Assembly (NCBI RefSeq): GCF_000701345.1
Contig: NZ_JNIJ01000013.1
Span: forward strand, 62,001-126,000
Length of the DNA stretch: 64,000 bases
From: Bradyrhizobium sp. URHD0069
Lineage (GTDB): Bacteria; Pseudomonadota; Alphaproteobacteria; Rhizobiales; Xanthobacteraceae
Direction of reading: 5' to 3'
The notes under the pieces are model-generated. The model saw nothing but the letters and a program-made list of their open reading frames with translations, was not told the origin of the DNA and did not search any database. Positions 54,117 through 63,528 of this stretch are shown piece by piece. Numbering within the stretch: position 1 is the first letter of the stretch; every line of letters starts with the position of its first letter. The position numbers were made by a program, and so were the translations under genes.

Positions 54117-54640
54117 CAGCGGAATGCCATTAGATACGACGGGCTGCCCGTGGCGCTCGTCCTTGTCGGCGACGATGTGGGCTGCATCGAGAAGAAGCGG
54201 CTCGGGCAATCCCGATAACGCGCAGCGGCCGTTATAAGCGGCGATAACGGCAACTCGGAATGACGCCTGATGGAGTCGTTGCTTGACGGCGCGCAGGGCG
54301 TAACGCCGTTCGAGCGCGTTCTCGGATGGCTCCAGTGTTTCCTGATCGGGCACACCGAATGCGACGCGCGCCTTCAATGCCGCGGCGTCCCAGCCGGAAA
54401 TGAAAACGGGAAGCATGGCCTGGTAGCGACTAGGCGCTATACCCAAGAAATAAATGATTGGTACTCGGTTCTCAAATGCCTCGCGCAGCCAGCGATTGTC
54501 GGCGGCGTTCGGGTCCTGACCCATGAAGGCGTAATCGATCGTCTCGTCGCCCTCGAAAATCTGCCGGTGCACCTCGCGCTGGTCGTCATACCAGACTTTG
54601 CCGCCCGGGCCTCGCTCGCGAAATCCGGCAGCTTCAACGA
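54117..54640 (-). pseudogene. HNH endonuclease remnant
   Basis: Reads GFRERGPGGKVWYDDQREVHRQIFEGDETIDYAFMGQDP, then YNGRCALSGLPEPLLLDAAHIVADKDERHGQPVVSNGIPL, typical of a widespread HNH nuclease (first Cys and the AH of HNH). In the family the sequence continues into HHAAFD, the last metal ligands; here it switches to unrelated residues. The N-terminus is also missing. The remnant would be inactive. Confidence 0.72.
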
Positions 54641-54800
54641 GCGGGAATGTCGACCGCCTCAGCCGCCATAGCCATCCGCCGCTGCGCTCTGCTGCCCAAA
54701 CTTGATGTTCGTCAACTTCTTGGCCGCAAACGCAACCATCTTACGTCGATCCTTCAGCCTAAGATTGTGATCGCTGGGGGTAAATCTACGAAAGAGTACA

Positions 54801-56243
54801 ATGTTCAAGCGCGTTCCATTTACCCCGGGTGATCTAACCGACCATCAATGGGGCACCGACGACATTCTCACCGGCATAACGAACAGTACAACTATAACAA
54901 TCACAAATACTTTGATCGGCGATGCTGGCGGCAGCATGTTCGAGTTTTGTAAGGGTGGCAACGACACCTTCTTTGGAGGATTTTTCAACGTCATCAACAC
55001 TGTTTACGGTGACGCGGTCGGCAACATGTTGGGCCACAGTAAAGGCGGCGACGACACCTTCTGGGGGGGCGGCAGTCTACCCGGTGGAGGCCCAGGCCAG
55101 TCCCCCACTAACACCTTCTATGGTGACGCGGGCGGCAACATGTCCGACCACAGTAAAGGCGGCAACGATACCTTCACCGGTGGCGCCTTTGCCGGCAATA
55201 TCTTCTTCGGTGACGCGGCTGGCAGCTTGTTCGATTTTGCGCAGGGCGGTGACGACACCTTCACGGCGTCCTTTGCTTTTGCCCAAAACACCTTCTACGG
55301 CGACACTGGCAACAACATGTCCGACCACAGTAAAGGCGGCAACGATGCCTTCACGGGGGGCTCGATTTCCGGCAACACCTTCTACGGCGACGCTGGCGGC
55401 AACATGTCCGACCACAGTGCAGGCGGCAACGACACCTTCACGGGGGATACCACCCTCATGGGGGGATTGCAAAACTCCGTCAACAAATTCTACGGCGACG
55501 CTGGCGGCAACATTTCCGACTATAGTAAAGGCGGCAACGATACCTTCACCGTCGTAGCCACTTCTGGCGTATTCAACACCTTCTACGGTGATGCGGGCGG
55601 CAACATGACCGGCCATGCTGAGGGCGGAAATGACAGTTTCACGGCCAGCGGATCGGGCTCCAATAACGTCGCCGGCGACGCCCTTACGATGTCGGATCAC
55701 GCTGTTGGCGGCAATGATCATCTAACCTGCGGTAACACAGGCGGCAGTGGAGAGAACATTCTCCGGGGTGACGCGGACGCCATGTCCGGCTCCACTCACG
55801 GCGGCAACGATGTTCTCACCGGCGGCAACAACAGTGGCAGTGGTCAGCTCAATAACTTCCTCTACGGCGACGCGCTGTCTTTGTCCGGCTGCAGCAAGGG
55901 CGGCCAAGATGTCCTGTATGCGGGGACCGCGGCAGCCGGCGGTACTGTCAATAACGTGATGTGGGGTGACGGATTATTGGTAGGCGGCGCTAGGGGCGAC
56001 CAAGATCAGTTCGTGTTCAAGGACGCCGGCTTGATGACAGTCGGGACCCAGAACACCATCGAAGACTTCAGCCAGGGCCAACATGATCAGATCGTGTTCA
56101 TCGATGTGGCGGGCGTGCAGTCATTCAACGATCTCGTCATCACCCAAAGCGCAGCTGACACCGTCATTACCGCAGGAGAGGATCAAGTTACTTTGCACAA
56201 CTTCGCGGTTTCGCTCACGGAAAAGGACTTCTTATTTGCCTGA
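54801..56243 (+). CDS. RTX-like repeat protein, probable type I secreted
   Basis: A 480-residue protein built from about twelve 30-40 residue repeats of the form YGDAGGNMSDHSKGGNDTF, separated by variable Ser/Thr/Gly loops. GGNDTF-type turns resemble the calcium-binding RTX nonapeptide but in a shortened form. The C-terminal 90 residues (IEDFSQGQHDQIVFIDVAGVQSFNDLVI ... TLHNFAVSLTEKDFLF) match the end domain of RTX proteins that carries the type I secretion signal. There is no N-terminal signal. Repeats are close in DNA as well, so they are recent duplicates. No ABC/HlyD secretion genes are nearby. Confidence 0.82.
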   Translation: MFKRVPFTPGDLTDHQWGTDDILTGITNSTTITITNTLIGDAGGSMFEFCKGGNDTFFGGFFNVINTVYGDAVGNMLGHSKGGDDTFWGGGSLPGGGPGQSPTNTFYGDAGGNMSDHSKGGNDTFTGGAFAGNIFFGDAAGSLFDFAQGGDDTFTASFAFAQNTFYGDTGNNMSDHSKGGNDAFTGGSISGNTFYGDAGGNMSDHSAGGNDTFTGDTTLMGGLQNSVNKFYGDAGGNISDYSKGGNDTFTVVATSGVFNTFYGDAGGNMTGHAEGGNDSFTASGSGSNNVAGDALTMSDHAVGGNDHLTCGNTGGSGENILRGDADAMSGSTHGGNDVLTGGNNSGSGQLNNFLYGDALSLSGCSKGGQDVLYAGTAAAGGTVNNVMWGDGLLVGGARGDQDQFVFKDAGLMTVGTQNTIEDFSQGQHDQIVFIDVAGVQSFNDLVITQSAADTVITAGEDQVTLHNFAVSLTEKDFLFA

Positions 56244-56361
56244 AAACAAGAGCCGTTCGGTTAGACTCTGAGGGCGAAGCCCTGGCGTTATCGTCACGGC
56301 GATCGTGGCGTATGCCACCCGCGTCGCGAGTTTCTGTCTCAATACAGGCTTCAGCCAGGTA

Positions 56362-56463
56362 CTAGCGGAAAACGCCAAATGCGAAAAGGAGTCCGATCGT
56401 GATCACTGCGGAAAGCAGCAAGGACCCCATGCAGCCGAGCCGATTTGAAAAAAAGAAAAACAA
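56362..56463 (-). CDS. Small membrane protein, 33 residues, TTG start
   Basis: FFFFSNRLGCMGSLLLSAVITIGLLFAFGVFR is a short protein with one membrane segment after a Gly-Cys turn. AAGGAG lies five bases before the TTG. Similar short proteins with FFSxRxGCxGS are frequent in Bradyrhizobium (from memory). Confidence 0.6.
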   Translation of the reverse strand: MFFFFSNRLGCMGSLLLSAVITIGLLFAFGVFR

Positions 56464-56512
56464 CGTGGCTCCTTGTCTGTCTTCAGCGCGCGAACCGATC
56501 GCGTGAGCCGGG

Positions 56513-56728
56513 TCAGCGGCGAGAGAGCCACCAGCGCCAAACCGCCATGGCCTGCCGCACTTTCTTTAGCGGTCCAGCCCCTTCATCGTCCGGACCGTTG
56601 TGCCAGTGCTCAAGGGCCTGACTGAGATCGCGCATGTCGAACTCATGATGGCAGACCGGGCATTTCATGAAATGGTCTTGCTCGGTGGTCGGCGTCCAGC
56701 CGCTCGGTCGGCCCGATGAACTCACCAT
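56513..56728 (-). CDS. Small zinc-finger-like protein
   Basis: A 71-residue protein with MKCPVCHHEFDMRDLSQALEHWHNG, a C-x2-C ... H-x3-H type site, and a basic Trp-rich tail. An internal ATG at 56668 would start exactly at MKCPVC, but neither start has a strong ribosome site. No named family. Part of the minus-strand group with the DNA ligase gene. Confidence 0.55.
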   Translation of the reverse strand: MVSSSGRPSGWTPTTEQDHFMKCPVCHHEFDMRDLSQALEHWHNGPDDEGAGPLKKVRQAMAVWRWWLSRR

Positions 56729-56754
56729 GGGCTAGGCGCGGCGTCCGCATCCGA

Positions 56755-57003
56755 TTACGCCTTTCTCGCAGGCCGCCGCTGCGGCGGATCGAATTCGACA
56801 GACTTGATGTCGATTGCGGCGCCGTCCGGTCCGAAAGCGATGTACCTGCATGATCGCCCCGTGGCGTCGGTGGCCTCGATCACGACGGGAAAATTCATCT
56901 CATCATGTTCGGTCGTCTTGAACGTCCAGCCTTGGCCGTCCTGACTGACATCGCTCAGGCGTTCTTCCGACGGAAATTGCTCGTAATCGATAATCGCTTT
57001 CAT
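56755..57003 (-). CDS. Small conserved hypothetical protein
   Basis: An 82-residue soluble protein (KAIIDYEQFPSEERLSDVSQDGQGWTFKTTEHDEMNFPVVIEA ... CRYIAFGPDGAAIDIKSVEFD) with alternating beta strands. Its ATG overlaps the ligase stop codon (TGATG), so it belongs to that operon. Basic tail RRPARKA. Function unknown. Confidence 0.65.
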   Translation of the reverse strand: MKAIIDYEQFPSEERLSDVSQDGQGWTFKTTEHDEMNFPVVIEATDATGRSCRYIAFGPDGAAIDIKSVEFDPPQRRPARKA

Positions 57004-57923
57004 CACAGGTCTTCTCTGATGCCTTTGAAGAACGGGTGCCGCACTTTCCCCTCGGCCGACTTCGCGCGGTATTCGATCTCCGCCAGCAATGACGGTTCGA
57101 CCCAGATGCCGCGATGGGCGATCTTTTTGGCATAAGGCTGTGTCTTGCGGATCAGCGGCTTAAGCCGCGCTTGAAGGTCCTTGGTTGAGGCAGCATCAAA
57201 ACACTGGTCGACCTTGCCGGCGTAAACAAGGTTCTTGCCCTTGTGTCGGCCGACATAAATCCCATCGAACTTGTTTTCCTTGATGGCAAAGCCTGCGATC
57301 GGCAATGTCTCGCGCTGGGAGCAGGTCGTTTTAACCCAATCATTGCCGCGGCCGGAATAATAGCGGCTGTTGCGGACCTTGGAGACAACGCCCTCCAGTC
57401 CGATCGAACAGGCGTGCTGGTACATCTGGCGGCCGGCCATCTCGAAACTTTCGCTGAATTGGATGGCGGTCTTGGCGATCAGTTTTGTTAGCTGTGCCTT
57501 GCGCTCCATCAACGGCAGCTTCCGCAGATCGCAACCATTGAGATAAAGCAGATCGAATGCGACCATTACGATCTTGCTGGACTTTCCCTTGAGTTCATTT
57601 TGCAGCACCGAAAAATCTGTGGTGCCGTCCGTCGCCGGCACCACGACTTCGCCATCGATGATGGCCGAGCCCGCGTTGATCAAGAAGGCGTCGTTGGCGA
57701 TCTTCCGAAACCGCCTTGTCCAATCGTTGCCGCGGCGAGTGAAGACCTTGACGCCCTCGTTGACGACATGAAGCTGCACGCGATACCCGTCGAACTTGAC
57801 CTCGTGGACCCAACGCTCGCCGTCGGGGACTCTCTCAATCGATGACGCTAATTCGGCTTCAATGAAGCCGGGTTAGGGGGCCTTCACTCCGATCGTGGCA
57901 GGCTGTTTGCGCTGGAATGCCAT
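57003..57923 (-). pseudogene. LigD-type ATP-dependent DNA ligase with early stop
   Basis: From ATG 57923 the frame reads MAFQRKQPATIGVKAP, TAA (57873-57875), then PGFIEAELASSIERVPDGERWVHEVKFDGYRVQLHVV and on to 57003 without break. KFDG holds the ligase lysine; IDGEVVV, VAFDLLYLNG, GLEGVVSK and NDWVK are further ligase motifs. One base (TAC or TAT to TAA) destroys the reading frame, and no ATG, GTG or TTG lies between the TAA and the lysine codon. The next possible start, GTG at 57779, would omit the catalytic lysine. It would have been a short NHEJ-type ligase without nuclease or primase domains. Confidence 0.8.
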
Positions 57924-57926
57924 GGT

Positions 57927-58289
57927 TCAGACCAAGCGCATCGGCAGTGGAAGCTGGACGTCGCGATAACGGCCTTCGTATCGATCGACGAAATCCTGAA
58001 GGAAAAACGGGATGTCGCGCTGCTGGAGATCGCAGCGCCGGCGTAATTCCTGCGCGACGTCGGCCGAAACGTCCTGCGACCATCCCTCGACGGTGTTGAA
58101 GCCAATAACGCGGACCGGGTCCTTATATTGGCCGGTCAAAAGGTCGGCGATGATCGTTTCGAGATCGGTGGTTTCGGCATCAGCTTCTGGCCAGACACGG
58201 CCGTTCTGGCCCAGATCGTCTAATACGAGGTACACGTTGTGATCGCCCGAATTAGGAACGATCGACTGCGTCCAGCCTGTCCTACGCAT
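57927..58289 (-). CDS. Hypothetical protein upstream of the ligase
   Basis: A 120-residue soluble protein: QSIVPNSGDHNVYLVLDDLGQNGRVWPEADAETTDLETIIADLLTGQYKDPVRVIGFNTVEGWSQDVSADVAQELRRRCDLQQRDIPFFLQDFVDRYE. It ends three bases before the ligase ATG. No named family recognised, though the gene looks well conserved in style; similar frames sit in rhizobial genomes beside ligase genes (from memory). Confidence 0.7.
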   Translation of the reverse strand: MRRTGWTQSIVPNSGDHNVYLVLDDLGQNGRVWPEADAETTDLETIIADLLTGQYKDPVRVIGFNTVEGWSQDVSADVAQELRRRCDLQQRDIPFFLQDFVDRYEGRYRDVQLPLPMRLV

Positions 58290-58593
58290 CAAAGCAACTC
58301 CACGCCACAGAACCCGGACTCAATAAAACTTGCAATAAGTCGTTCCGGCAGACGTGCCCGCGATTTCGATCGCAGGTGGTTTGTGGCTTGGCGCGGGACC
58401 GCACCGCTAAACCTAGCGGGTTGCCTTATGTTCCCTGTAGAGCTGTGGGCGGAGGTCCCGCAGCCAGTCCGTAAGATCGTTGAACAGTATGTGGCGGCCC
58501 GCTTGCCGGCCGAAAACTAATGCGTTCCGCACTGGAACGAACGCGACGCCGCAATATTTGCCGTGTTTCTTACGCAAACGAAGGACAATGAGC

Positions 58594-58935
58594 ATGAAAC
58601 TTCCAACGATCGCATTAGCATTATTCTTCGCCCTCGGCTCAACATTGGCACTCGCCCAGGGCGGAGGTGGTGCGGGTGGAGGAGGCGGTGCCGCCGCAGG
58701 TGGTGGCGCTGCTGGCGGGACTGGCGCAGGCGCTGGTCGCGGAGCTGGTTCTGGGACTGGTGCTGGTGCCGCGAGTGGAACGCACGCTCCAGGAGCGCAC
58801 GCTCCAGGGGGTGCAGGCAGCGCAATGTCAGGCCCCGCTGGCGAAGGTACCAACGCAGGAGTGGGCGGCGGAGGCCCCCCGAGCACCAGCACGACCAATC
58901 CCGGCGCAAGCTCAAATCCCAAAGAGCGCCGGTAG
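58594..58935 (+). CDS. Exported Gly-rich protein
   Basis: A 113-residue protein with a Sec signal (KLPTIALALFFALGSTLALAQ) and then almost only Gly, Ala, Ser, Thr and Pro, with two copies of HAPG. ATG at 58594 is eight bases after AAGGA; an in-frame ATG six bases earlier is also possible. Low-complexity secreted protein, function unknown. Confidence 0.65.
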   Translation: MKLPTIALALFFALGSTLALAQGGGGAGGGGGAAAGGGAAGGTGAGAGRGAGSGTGAGAASGTHAPGAHAPGGAGSAMSGPAGEGTNAGVGGGGPPSTSTTNPGASSNPKERR

Positions 58936-59078
58936 CAGCTTGGAATGGTGCACAAAGGCGCGCTGGTCGCGAGGGCCTTCCGCATGTTGGCTAATTTCGC
59001 GACCTGCGCCCCCGCGGCATTCCCATCGCTCTGACCCTGCGTTCTTCCATTTTGGGGGCGGCTTGGCCGTGCGAAATC

Positions 59079-59255
59079 TTTGCCGAGAACGGCTCAGTAT
59101 AACGAGCTGGCAGCGTGCTGCGGCTCGGGCGGCGATTGGACAACTGCTACATTGGGGTTCTCGCGGCGATCGCCGCGACGCCGGTCAGAACGCAGGCTAG
59201 GATCGGCCCGCAGTCGCGGCAACTTCAGTTCAGCTTCATCGAGCCTGACCTTTAG
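59079..59255 (+). pseudogene. Duplicated gene fragment, copy A
   Basis: About 88 percent identical by eye to 63529-63707. The frame in copy B (SDDELAACCGLGGDWDNCYIGVLAAIAATPVRTQA) is broken here by two one-base losses, at CAGTATAACG and at GATTGGACAAC. The parent gene is not recognised. Confidence 0.6.
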
Positions 59256-59348
59256 CACGCGATGGCCGACCGCCCGCTGACATGTGTAGGGGCCATCGGT
59301 GGCGAGCCCTGGATGCGCGTCTGTCGCGACCATGCCGTTCACGGACCA

Positions 59349-59492
59349 GCGCGGTAGGGGAATGCCGATCTTCGCGAAGCGTCCGGCGCCCAAAATGTCC
59401 GGATAGATCAGCTTCTGGATGCCTTCAGGCAGAAAGACGATCAGCCCCACCTGAAGGCGTATCAGGATGTTCCAGCGCGATGCATCGTCCTT
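59349..59492 (-). pseudogene. DoxX-like membrane protein remnant
   Basis: Reads WNILIRLQVGLIVFLPEGIQKLIYPDILGAGRFAKIGIPLP, the first helix and loop of a DoxX-family protein. After IPLP the frame leaves homology and the remaining three helices are absent. Confidence 0.65.
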
Positions 59493-59582
59493 CCACGCTA
59501 TCCGCCGCTTCTTCAGCGGTGAGCCGCCAGCGCCTGCTCACCGCATAGGCGAGGAAGGCTTGCCTGCCGCCGCTGGACCTGC

Positions 59583-59792
59583 TCAACGCCAGGCGCTTTC
59601 GTTCTTCTGTTCGTAGTCGCTGAACGCTTTCACCAGGCCGCCAATTACCTCGGCGGACGTCTCGAACATGGCCTTCAATTGCGGCTCGTCTACCTTCTGG
59701 ATGTCTTCCCGGAGGTGATCCTTGATCTCTTGCAGAGCTTTTCGCATCTTTTGGGTGTGATGACGTGGATCACGATCTGCGGCGCTTGCCAT
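59583..59792 (-). CDS. Small helical hypothetical protein
   Basis: A 69-residue charged, mainly helical protein: HHTQKMRKALQEIKDHLREDIQKVDEPQLKAMFETSAEVIGGLVKAFSDYEQK. AGGAGA lies seven bases before the ATG. Pattern resembles short conserved rhizobial proteins of unknown role. Co-directional with the multicopper oxidase gene upstream. Confidence 0.65.
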   Translation of the reverse strand: MASAADRDPRHHTQKMRKALQEIKDHLREDIQKVDEPQLKAMFETSAEVIGGLVKAFSDYEQKNESAWR

Positions 59793-59930
59793 CCTGCAAT
59801 CTCCTGTCCAATGTTCCCAGCCGTTCCACGGTCGGAAGACCGTGCCGGCAGCCGGTGCGTTAACAGCCCGCCTAAAGCGGAGTTCCCAGACCGAAGCGCC
59901 CGCAGAACCGACGGGAACAGGGCGCCGGCA

Positions 59931-61370
59931 TCAGCGATAGGTGATCAGACCTGCAAAACCTTCGTCCATGTGGTCTTGATGATGGCAGTGAAAGAACGTC
60001 GGCCCGGGATCGTTGGCAATGAAGTCGATCTCTGCGGTCGAATACCGCGGCATACTGATCGTGTCCTTGATGACACCCGACATTGGTTTGTCGCCGATCT
60101 TGGTGATCTCGAAGGAATGGCGGTGGAGATGCACCGGATGTTCGTCGCCGCTGTTGTTATTCAGCAGCAGACGATAACGCTTGCCGTTGGTCACCATGAA
60201 CAGCGGGTTGGTGTCGGGCCAGGATTTGCCGTTGATGGTCCAGCGGTTGTAGCCGCCACGGCCGCCCGGGACCTTCTCAAATTTCAGACCAATTGTTTCG
60301 TCAGGCGCGTCGGTGGAGGCGGCGCCGCGACTGAAGACGGTGTAGTCCCACTTCGTGTCCGGCGGGGCGGACCACGTTGGACGCCGGTTCGGTTGGCGTA
60401 CTCGCCGACCACTCCCATACCCATGTTGCGGTCTTCGCTATCGGTCGAACCGAAGACCCACACCCCCGGATTATTCATTTCCACGATAACATCGGCCCGC
60501 TCGGCTACGTCCAGTTTCAGCACGTCCACGGTCGCCTGGTGCGCGACCGGATTGCCGTCGAGCGCCAAAACCTTGAAATGATGGCCCGGCAACGCGAGGG
60601 AGATACCCATGTTGCCGCTCGCGTTGAGAAGGCGAAACAGTACGCGCTCGCCTTCACGCACCCGGATCGGTTCGCCGTGCCCCTAACATTCGATCGCCCA
60701 ACGTGGCCGCGTCATACATGACCTCCAAGCCGTTGTCCGGCGGCGGGCCTTTCTTGATGTCTTGCAGGCTTACCCCGTGGCCTTGCCAATGATGGGCGGC
60801 GAGCAGCACCTCGCGATCGTATGCTCCCGGATAGCCGGCGGCCGGTTCGACGATCAGGAAGCCGAACTCGCCCGAATAGGTGCTCTTGTTGAGACCGGTC
60901 ATCGCCATCGCATGACTGTGATACCAGCGTGTCCTGGACGGCTTCGGAACGTAAGAATAGGTCAACGATTTCCCCGGTTCGATCATCGGCGAGCCTTCTT
61001 CCGCCGCGCCATCCTGAAGCGACGGGATCATCAAGCCGTGCCAGTGGATCAGGTTCGGGTAACCAGAGTCGTTGGTGACATCGATCGTAACCGGCCGGCC
61101 TTCCTTCAGGCGCAGCACGGGACCCGGCACCGTGCCGTTGTAAGCGGTCCTCTTGATGACTTTTCCCGGCGCGATTTCGAGCGAGTTCGGTGCGATCCTG
61201 ATCGAATAATCGGCCTTTGCCGGCGAGGGCGCTTGAGCGCCGGCACGCCGGGCCGACTGCAAGGGTAGCAGCGACATCGCACCGGCTTGTGCGGTCTTCA
61301 GGAAAGTTCGCCGGCTCGGGAGCGATCGTCCCCCCCCCAAGCGCACTCGACCAAAATCGCGGTCCGTCAT
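59931..61370 (-). pseudogene. Multicopper oxidase with two one-base frameshifts
   Basis: Tat signal in SLPSRRTFLKTAQAGAMSLL. Copper-site motifs: LIHWHGLMIP and TRWYHSHAMAMTG (first pair), HPVHLHRHSFEITK and FFHCHHQDHMDEGF (T1/T3 C-terminal). The frame breaks near 60680 (GGGG where GGG would keep MLGHGEPIRV) and near 60375 (one T short of QRWSAPPDTKW). All three pieces align as one periplasmic laccase/FtsP-CotA-like oxidase of about 480 residues. Both lesions touch short homopolymers, so sequencing error is possible. Confidence 0.78.
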
Positions 61371-61551
61371 AGCTAACTCCGACCTGATGATCAGCGCCGT
61401 AAGACCCACGATGGTCGCGCGCGAGGCAAGACGCCCTAGCGCCGGAACACAAGGACTTGATGCTTGACTTTCGGCTTCTGTCCGGATGGAAGCCGATGCA
61501 GCAGGGCAGGGAAGCTGCTCATCAGTTGAGGGTGTCAAAACGGAGAGTTGG

Positions 61552-62784
61552 ATGTCCGAACAACCACTGCCCCGAAGTGCCGAACCGCGGGCCGGCGCCG
61601 GATCTGCGGCCGAGGTGCTGCTGGTCTTTCTGCGCCTCGGTCTGACATGCTTCGGCGGGCCGATAGCCCATATCGGGTATTTCCGAGACGAATTCGTCGT
61701 GCGCCGCAAGTGGATCGGCGAGCGGGCCTACGCCGACCTCGTCGGTCTCTGCCAGTTCCTCCCCGGGCCGGCGAGCAGCCAGGTCGGTTTCTCGATCGGG
61801 CTGATGCGTGCAGGCTATCTCGGCGCCTTGGCGGCCTGGACCGGCTTCACCTTGCCGTCCGCGATAGCGATGATCTTGTTCGCGTATGGGGCGACAGGGC
61901 TGCACGGACCGGCCGGACAAGGATTGCTGCATGGCCTCAAACTCACGGCCGTGGCCATCGTGGCGCAAGCCGTTTGGGGCATGGCACGTTCGCTCTGTCC
62001 GGACCGCGAACGAGCCTCGATCGCGCTTGTCGCCGCGCTCATCATCCTGTTCAGCACCTCGTCGCTGGCGCAGATCGCAGCCATCGCTCTCGGCGGAGTC
62101 GCCGGCATGTGGCTCTGCCGCGGCGAGCCGTTCACGGGCTTCGGCCCGGTCACCATGCCGGTGTCGAAAACCGCGGGCGTTATCGCTTTGGCGGCTTTCT
62201 TTGTCCTTCTGGTCGGACTGCCCGCCCTGCGTATTCTGACTGGCTCCTTCGGGATCGCACTTTTCGAGGCGTTCTACCGCTCAGGCGCGCTGGTCTTCGG
62301 CGGCGGACACGTCGTGCTTCCGCTGCTGCGAGAGGCGTTCGTGACGCCCGGATGGGTGAGCGACGACGCCTTTCTGGCAGGCTACGGAGCCGCCCAGGCG
62401 GTGCCGGGACCCTTGTTCACGTTTGGCGCCTACTTGGGAGCCGTCTCCTCTCCGGAGCACAAATTGGCGGGAGCGGCGCTCGGGCTCGTCAGCATCTTCT
62501 TGCCGGGCATTCTAATACTGCTCGGGACTCTGCCGTTCTGGGCATCGTTACGTAGGCGCGCTGGCGCTCAGGCCATGATGCGAGGAGTTAACGCGGCCGT
62601 GGTCGGACTATTGGGCGCGGCGCTGTATGATCCGCTATGGACGACCACCGTCACCGATCGTTTTGATTTTGCCGTCGCTCTTGCGGGCTTCGTGCTATTC
62701 ACGGTCTGGCGCGCACCACCACTGATCGTCGTCGCGATGAGCGCGGCATCCGGAGTGTTGGCAGGCATTCTGGCTGCCGGCTGA
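61552..62784 (+). CDS. chrA: Chromate transporter ChrA
   Basis: A 410-residue membrane protein with two homologous halves, as in full-length ChrA. Half 1 has FLRLGLTCFGGPIAHIGYFRDEFV and LCQFLPGPASSQVGFSIGLMRAG; half 2 has FYRSGALVFGGGHVVLPLLREAFV and GAAQAVPGPLFTFGAYLGA. It expels chromate, possibly also sulfate. ATG 61552 follows GGAGAG. Divergent from the multicopper oxidase, with about 180 bases between, hinting at a metal-stress pair. Confidence 0.92.
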   Translation: MSEQPLPRSAEPRAGAGSAAEVLLVFLRLGLTCFGGPIAHIGYFRDEFVVRRKWIGERAYADLVGLCQFLPGPASSQVGFSIGLMRAGYLGALAAWTGFTLPSAIAMILFAYGATGLHGPAGQGLLHGLKLTAVAIVAQAVWGMARSLCPDRERASIALVAALIILFSTSSLAQIAAIALGGVAGMWLCRGEPFTGFGPVTMPVSKTAGVIALAAFFVLLVGLPALRILTGSFGIALFEAFYRSGALVFGGGHVVLPLLREAFVTPGWVSDDAFLAGYGAAQAVPGPLFTFGAYLGAVSSPEHKLAGAALGLVSIFLPGILILLGTLPFWASLRRRAGAQAMMRGVNAAVVGLLGAALYDPLWTTTVTDRFDFAVALAGFVLFTVWRAPPLIVVAMSAASGVLAGILAAG

Positions 62785-62992
62785 AAATCGGCCCTTCCTC
62801 CAAGGACCGTTGCGGCGACGGCGACAAACATCGCGTCCCGAGGAGTCCGCAGTCTCGCAAACCGCCCGTAAGACTGGTCCTTCGCGCGTGCCCACGCTCA
62901 ATAGGCTGCGCCTGGCCGTTGTCGGCGCGGTGATGGCGCTGTCATCCGAGCCTGAGGTGAGGGCAAGCGAAGATGGACGACGAGACCTGACG

Positions 62993-63292
62993 CTATTGCG
63001 TCCGTATGGTCCCGTTCGAGTTGAAGTCCTTCTTCTTATCGTACCCGGAGTCGCGTAGATTTCGCATATGCATGTCGCGGTCGCTGCTGCTCACACCGCC
63101 CGGCCCGACGAACGGAGACGGACCCACACCACCAAATGCGTTTGGGTTCATCGGACGGGCAGATGGGTTTGGGTTCATCGCGGCGGCAGATACGTTTGGC
63201 TTCGTCGCGCGGCTATGATGAGTCCGTTGCGCGGCCAAAGCGACAGAAGTGGAGAGAGTGAGGATAGCAAGGCTAACAAGGATTTTGTTCAT
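62993..63292 (-). CDS. Exported small Asn/Pro-rich protein
   Basis: A 99-residue protein with Sec signal (ILVSLAILTLSTSVALAA), then NPNPSARPMNPNAFGGVGPSPFVGPGG and a polar C-terminus (DKKKDFNSNGTIRTQ). GAGGAG precedes the ATG. Similar short exported proteins occur in Bradyrhizobium (from memory). Function unknown. Confidence 0.7.
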   Translation of the reverse strand: MNKILVSLAILTLSTSVALAAQRTHHSRATKPNVSAAAMNPNPSARPMNPNAFGGVGPSPFVGPGGVSSSDRDMHMRNLRDSGYDKKKDFNSNGTIRTQ

Positions 63293-63394
63293 GCTCAGCT
63301 CCTCTGAACTGGAAAGAAGCGCCAGCCCCTGCCTTGAACTATAACTATTTCAGAGAGTTTTTCGTTCCAACGATGGCTTGGATGCTGAGGGCTG

Positions 63395-63502
63395 TTGTCG
63401 AAGGGCAACGACTGGACCCGCTGGTATCCGTGGATCGTCGAGACGGCGCGGAAGATCCGGAAAACCCAGTTCATCCTGGACGGCGAAGCAGTCGTGCTTG
63501 GC
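63395..63502 (+). pseudogene. LigD ligase-domain fragment
   Basis: Plus strand reads KGNDWTRWYPWIVETARKIRKTQFILDGEAVVLG, a piece of the adenylation domain of an ATP-dependent ligase (RxxxDW ... DGEAVVL). It is bounded by unrelated sequence and runs straight into the duplicated fragment at 63529. Confidence 0.7.
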
Positions 63503-63528
63503 CGTCGACGGTATGGATGTCCGGAACC

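Noticed and set aside
54940..55960. Regular DNA repeats that might suggest a CRISPR array
   Set aside because: Repeats are in-frame, of varying length and encode the RTX-like protein; no constant spacer size and no cas genes.
58430..58522. 30-residue frame starting MFPVELWAEV
   Set aside because: Possible gene end, but no ribosome site or family; too little to call.
59679..60581. 300-codon plus-strand open frame
   Set aside because: Antisense to the multicopper oxidase, whose copper motifs fix the coding strand.
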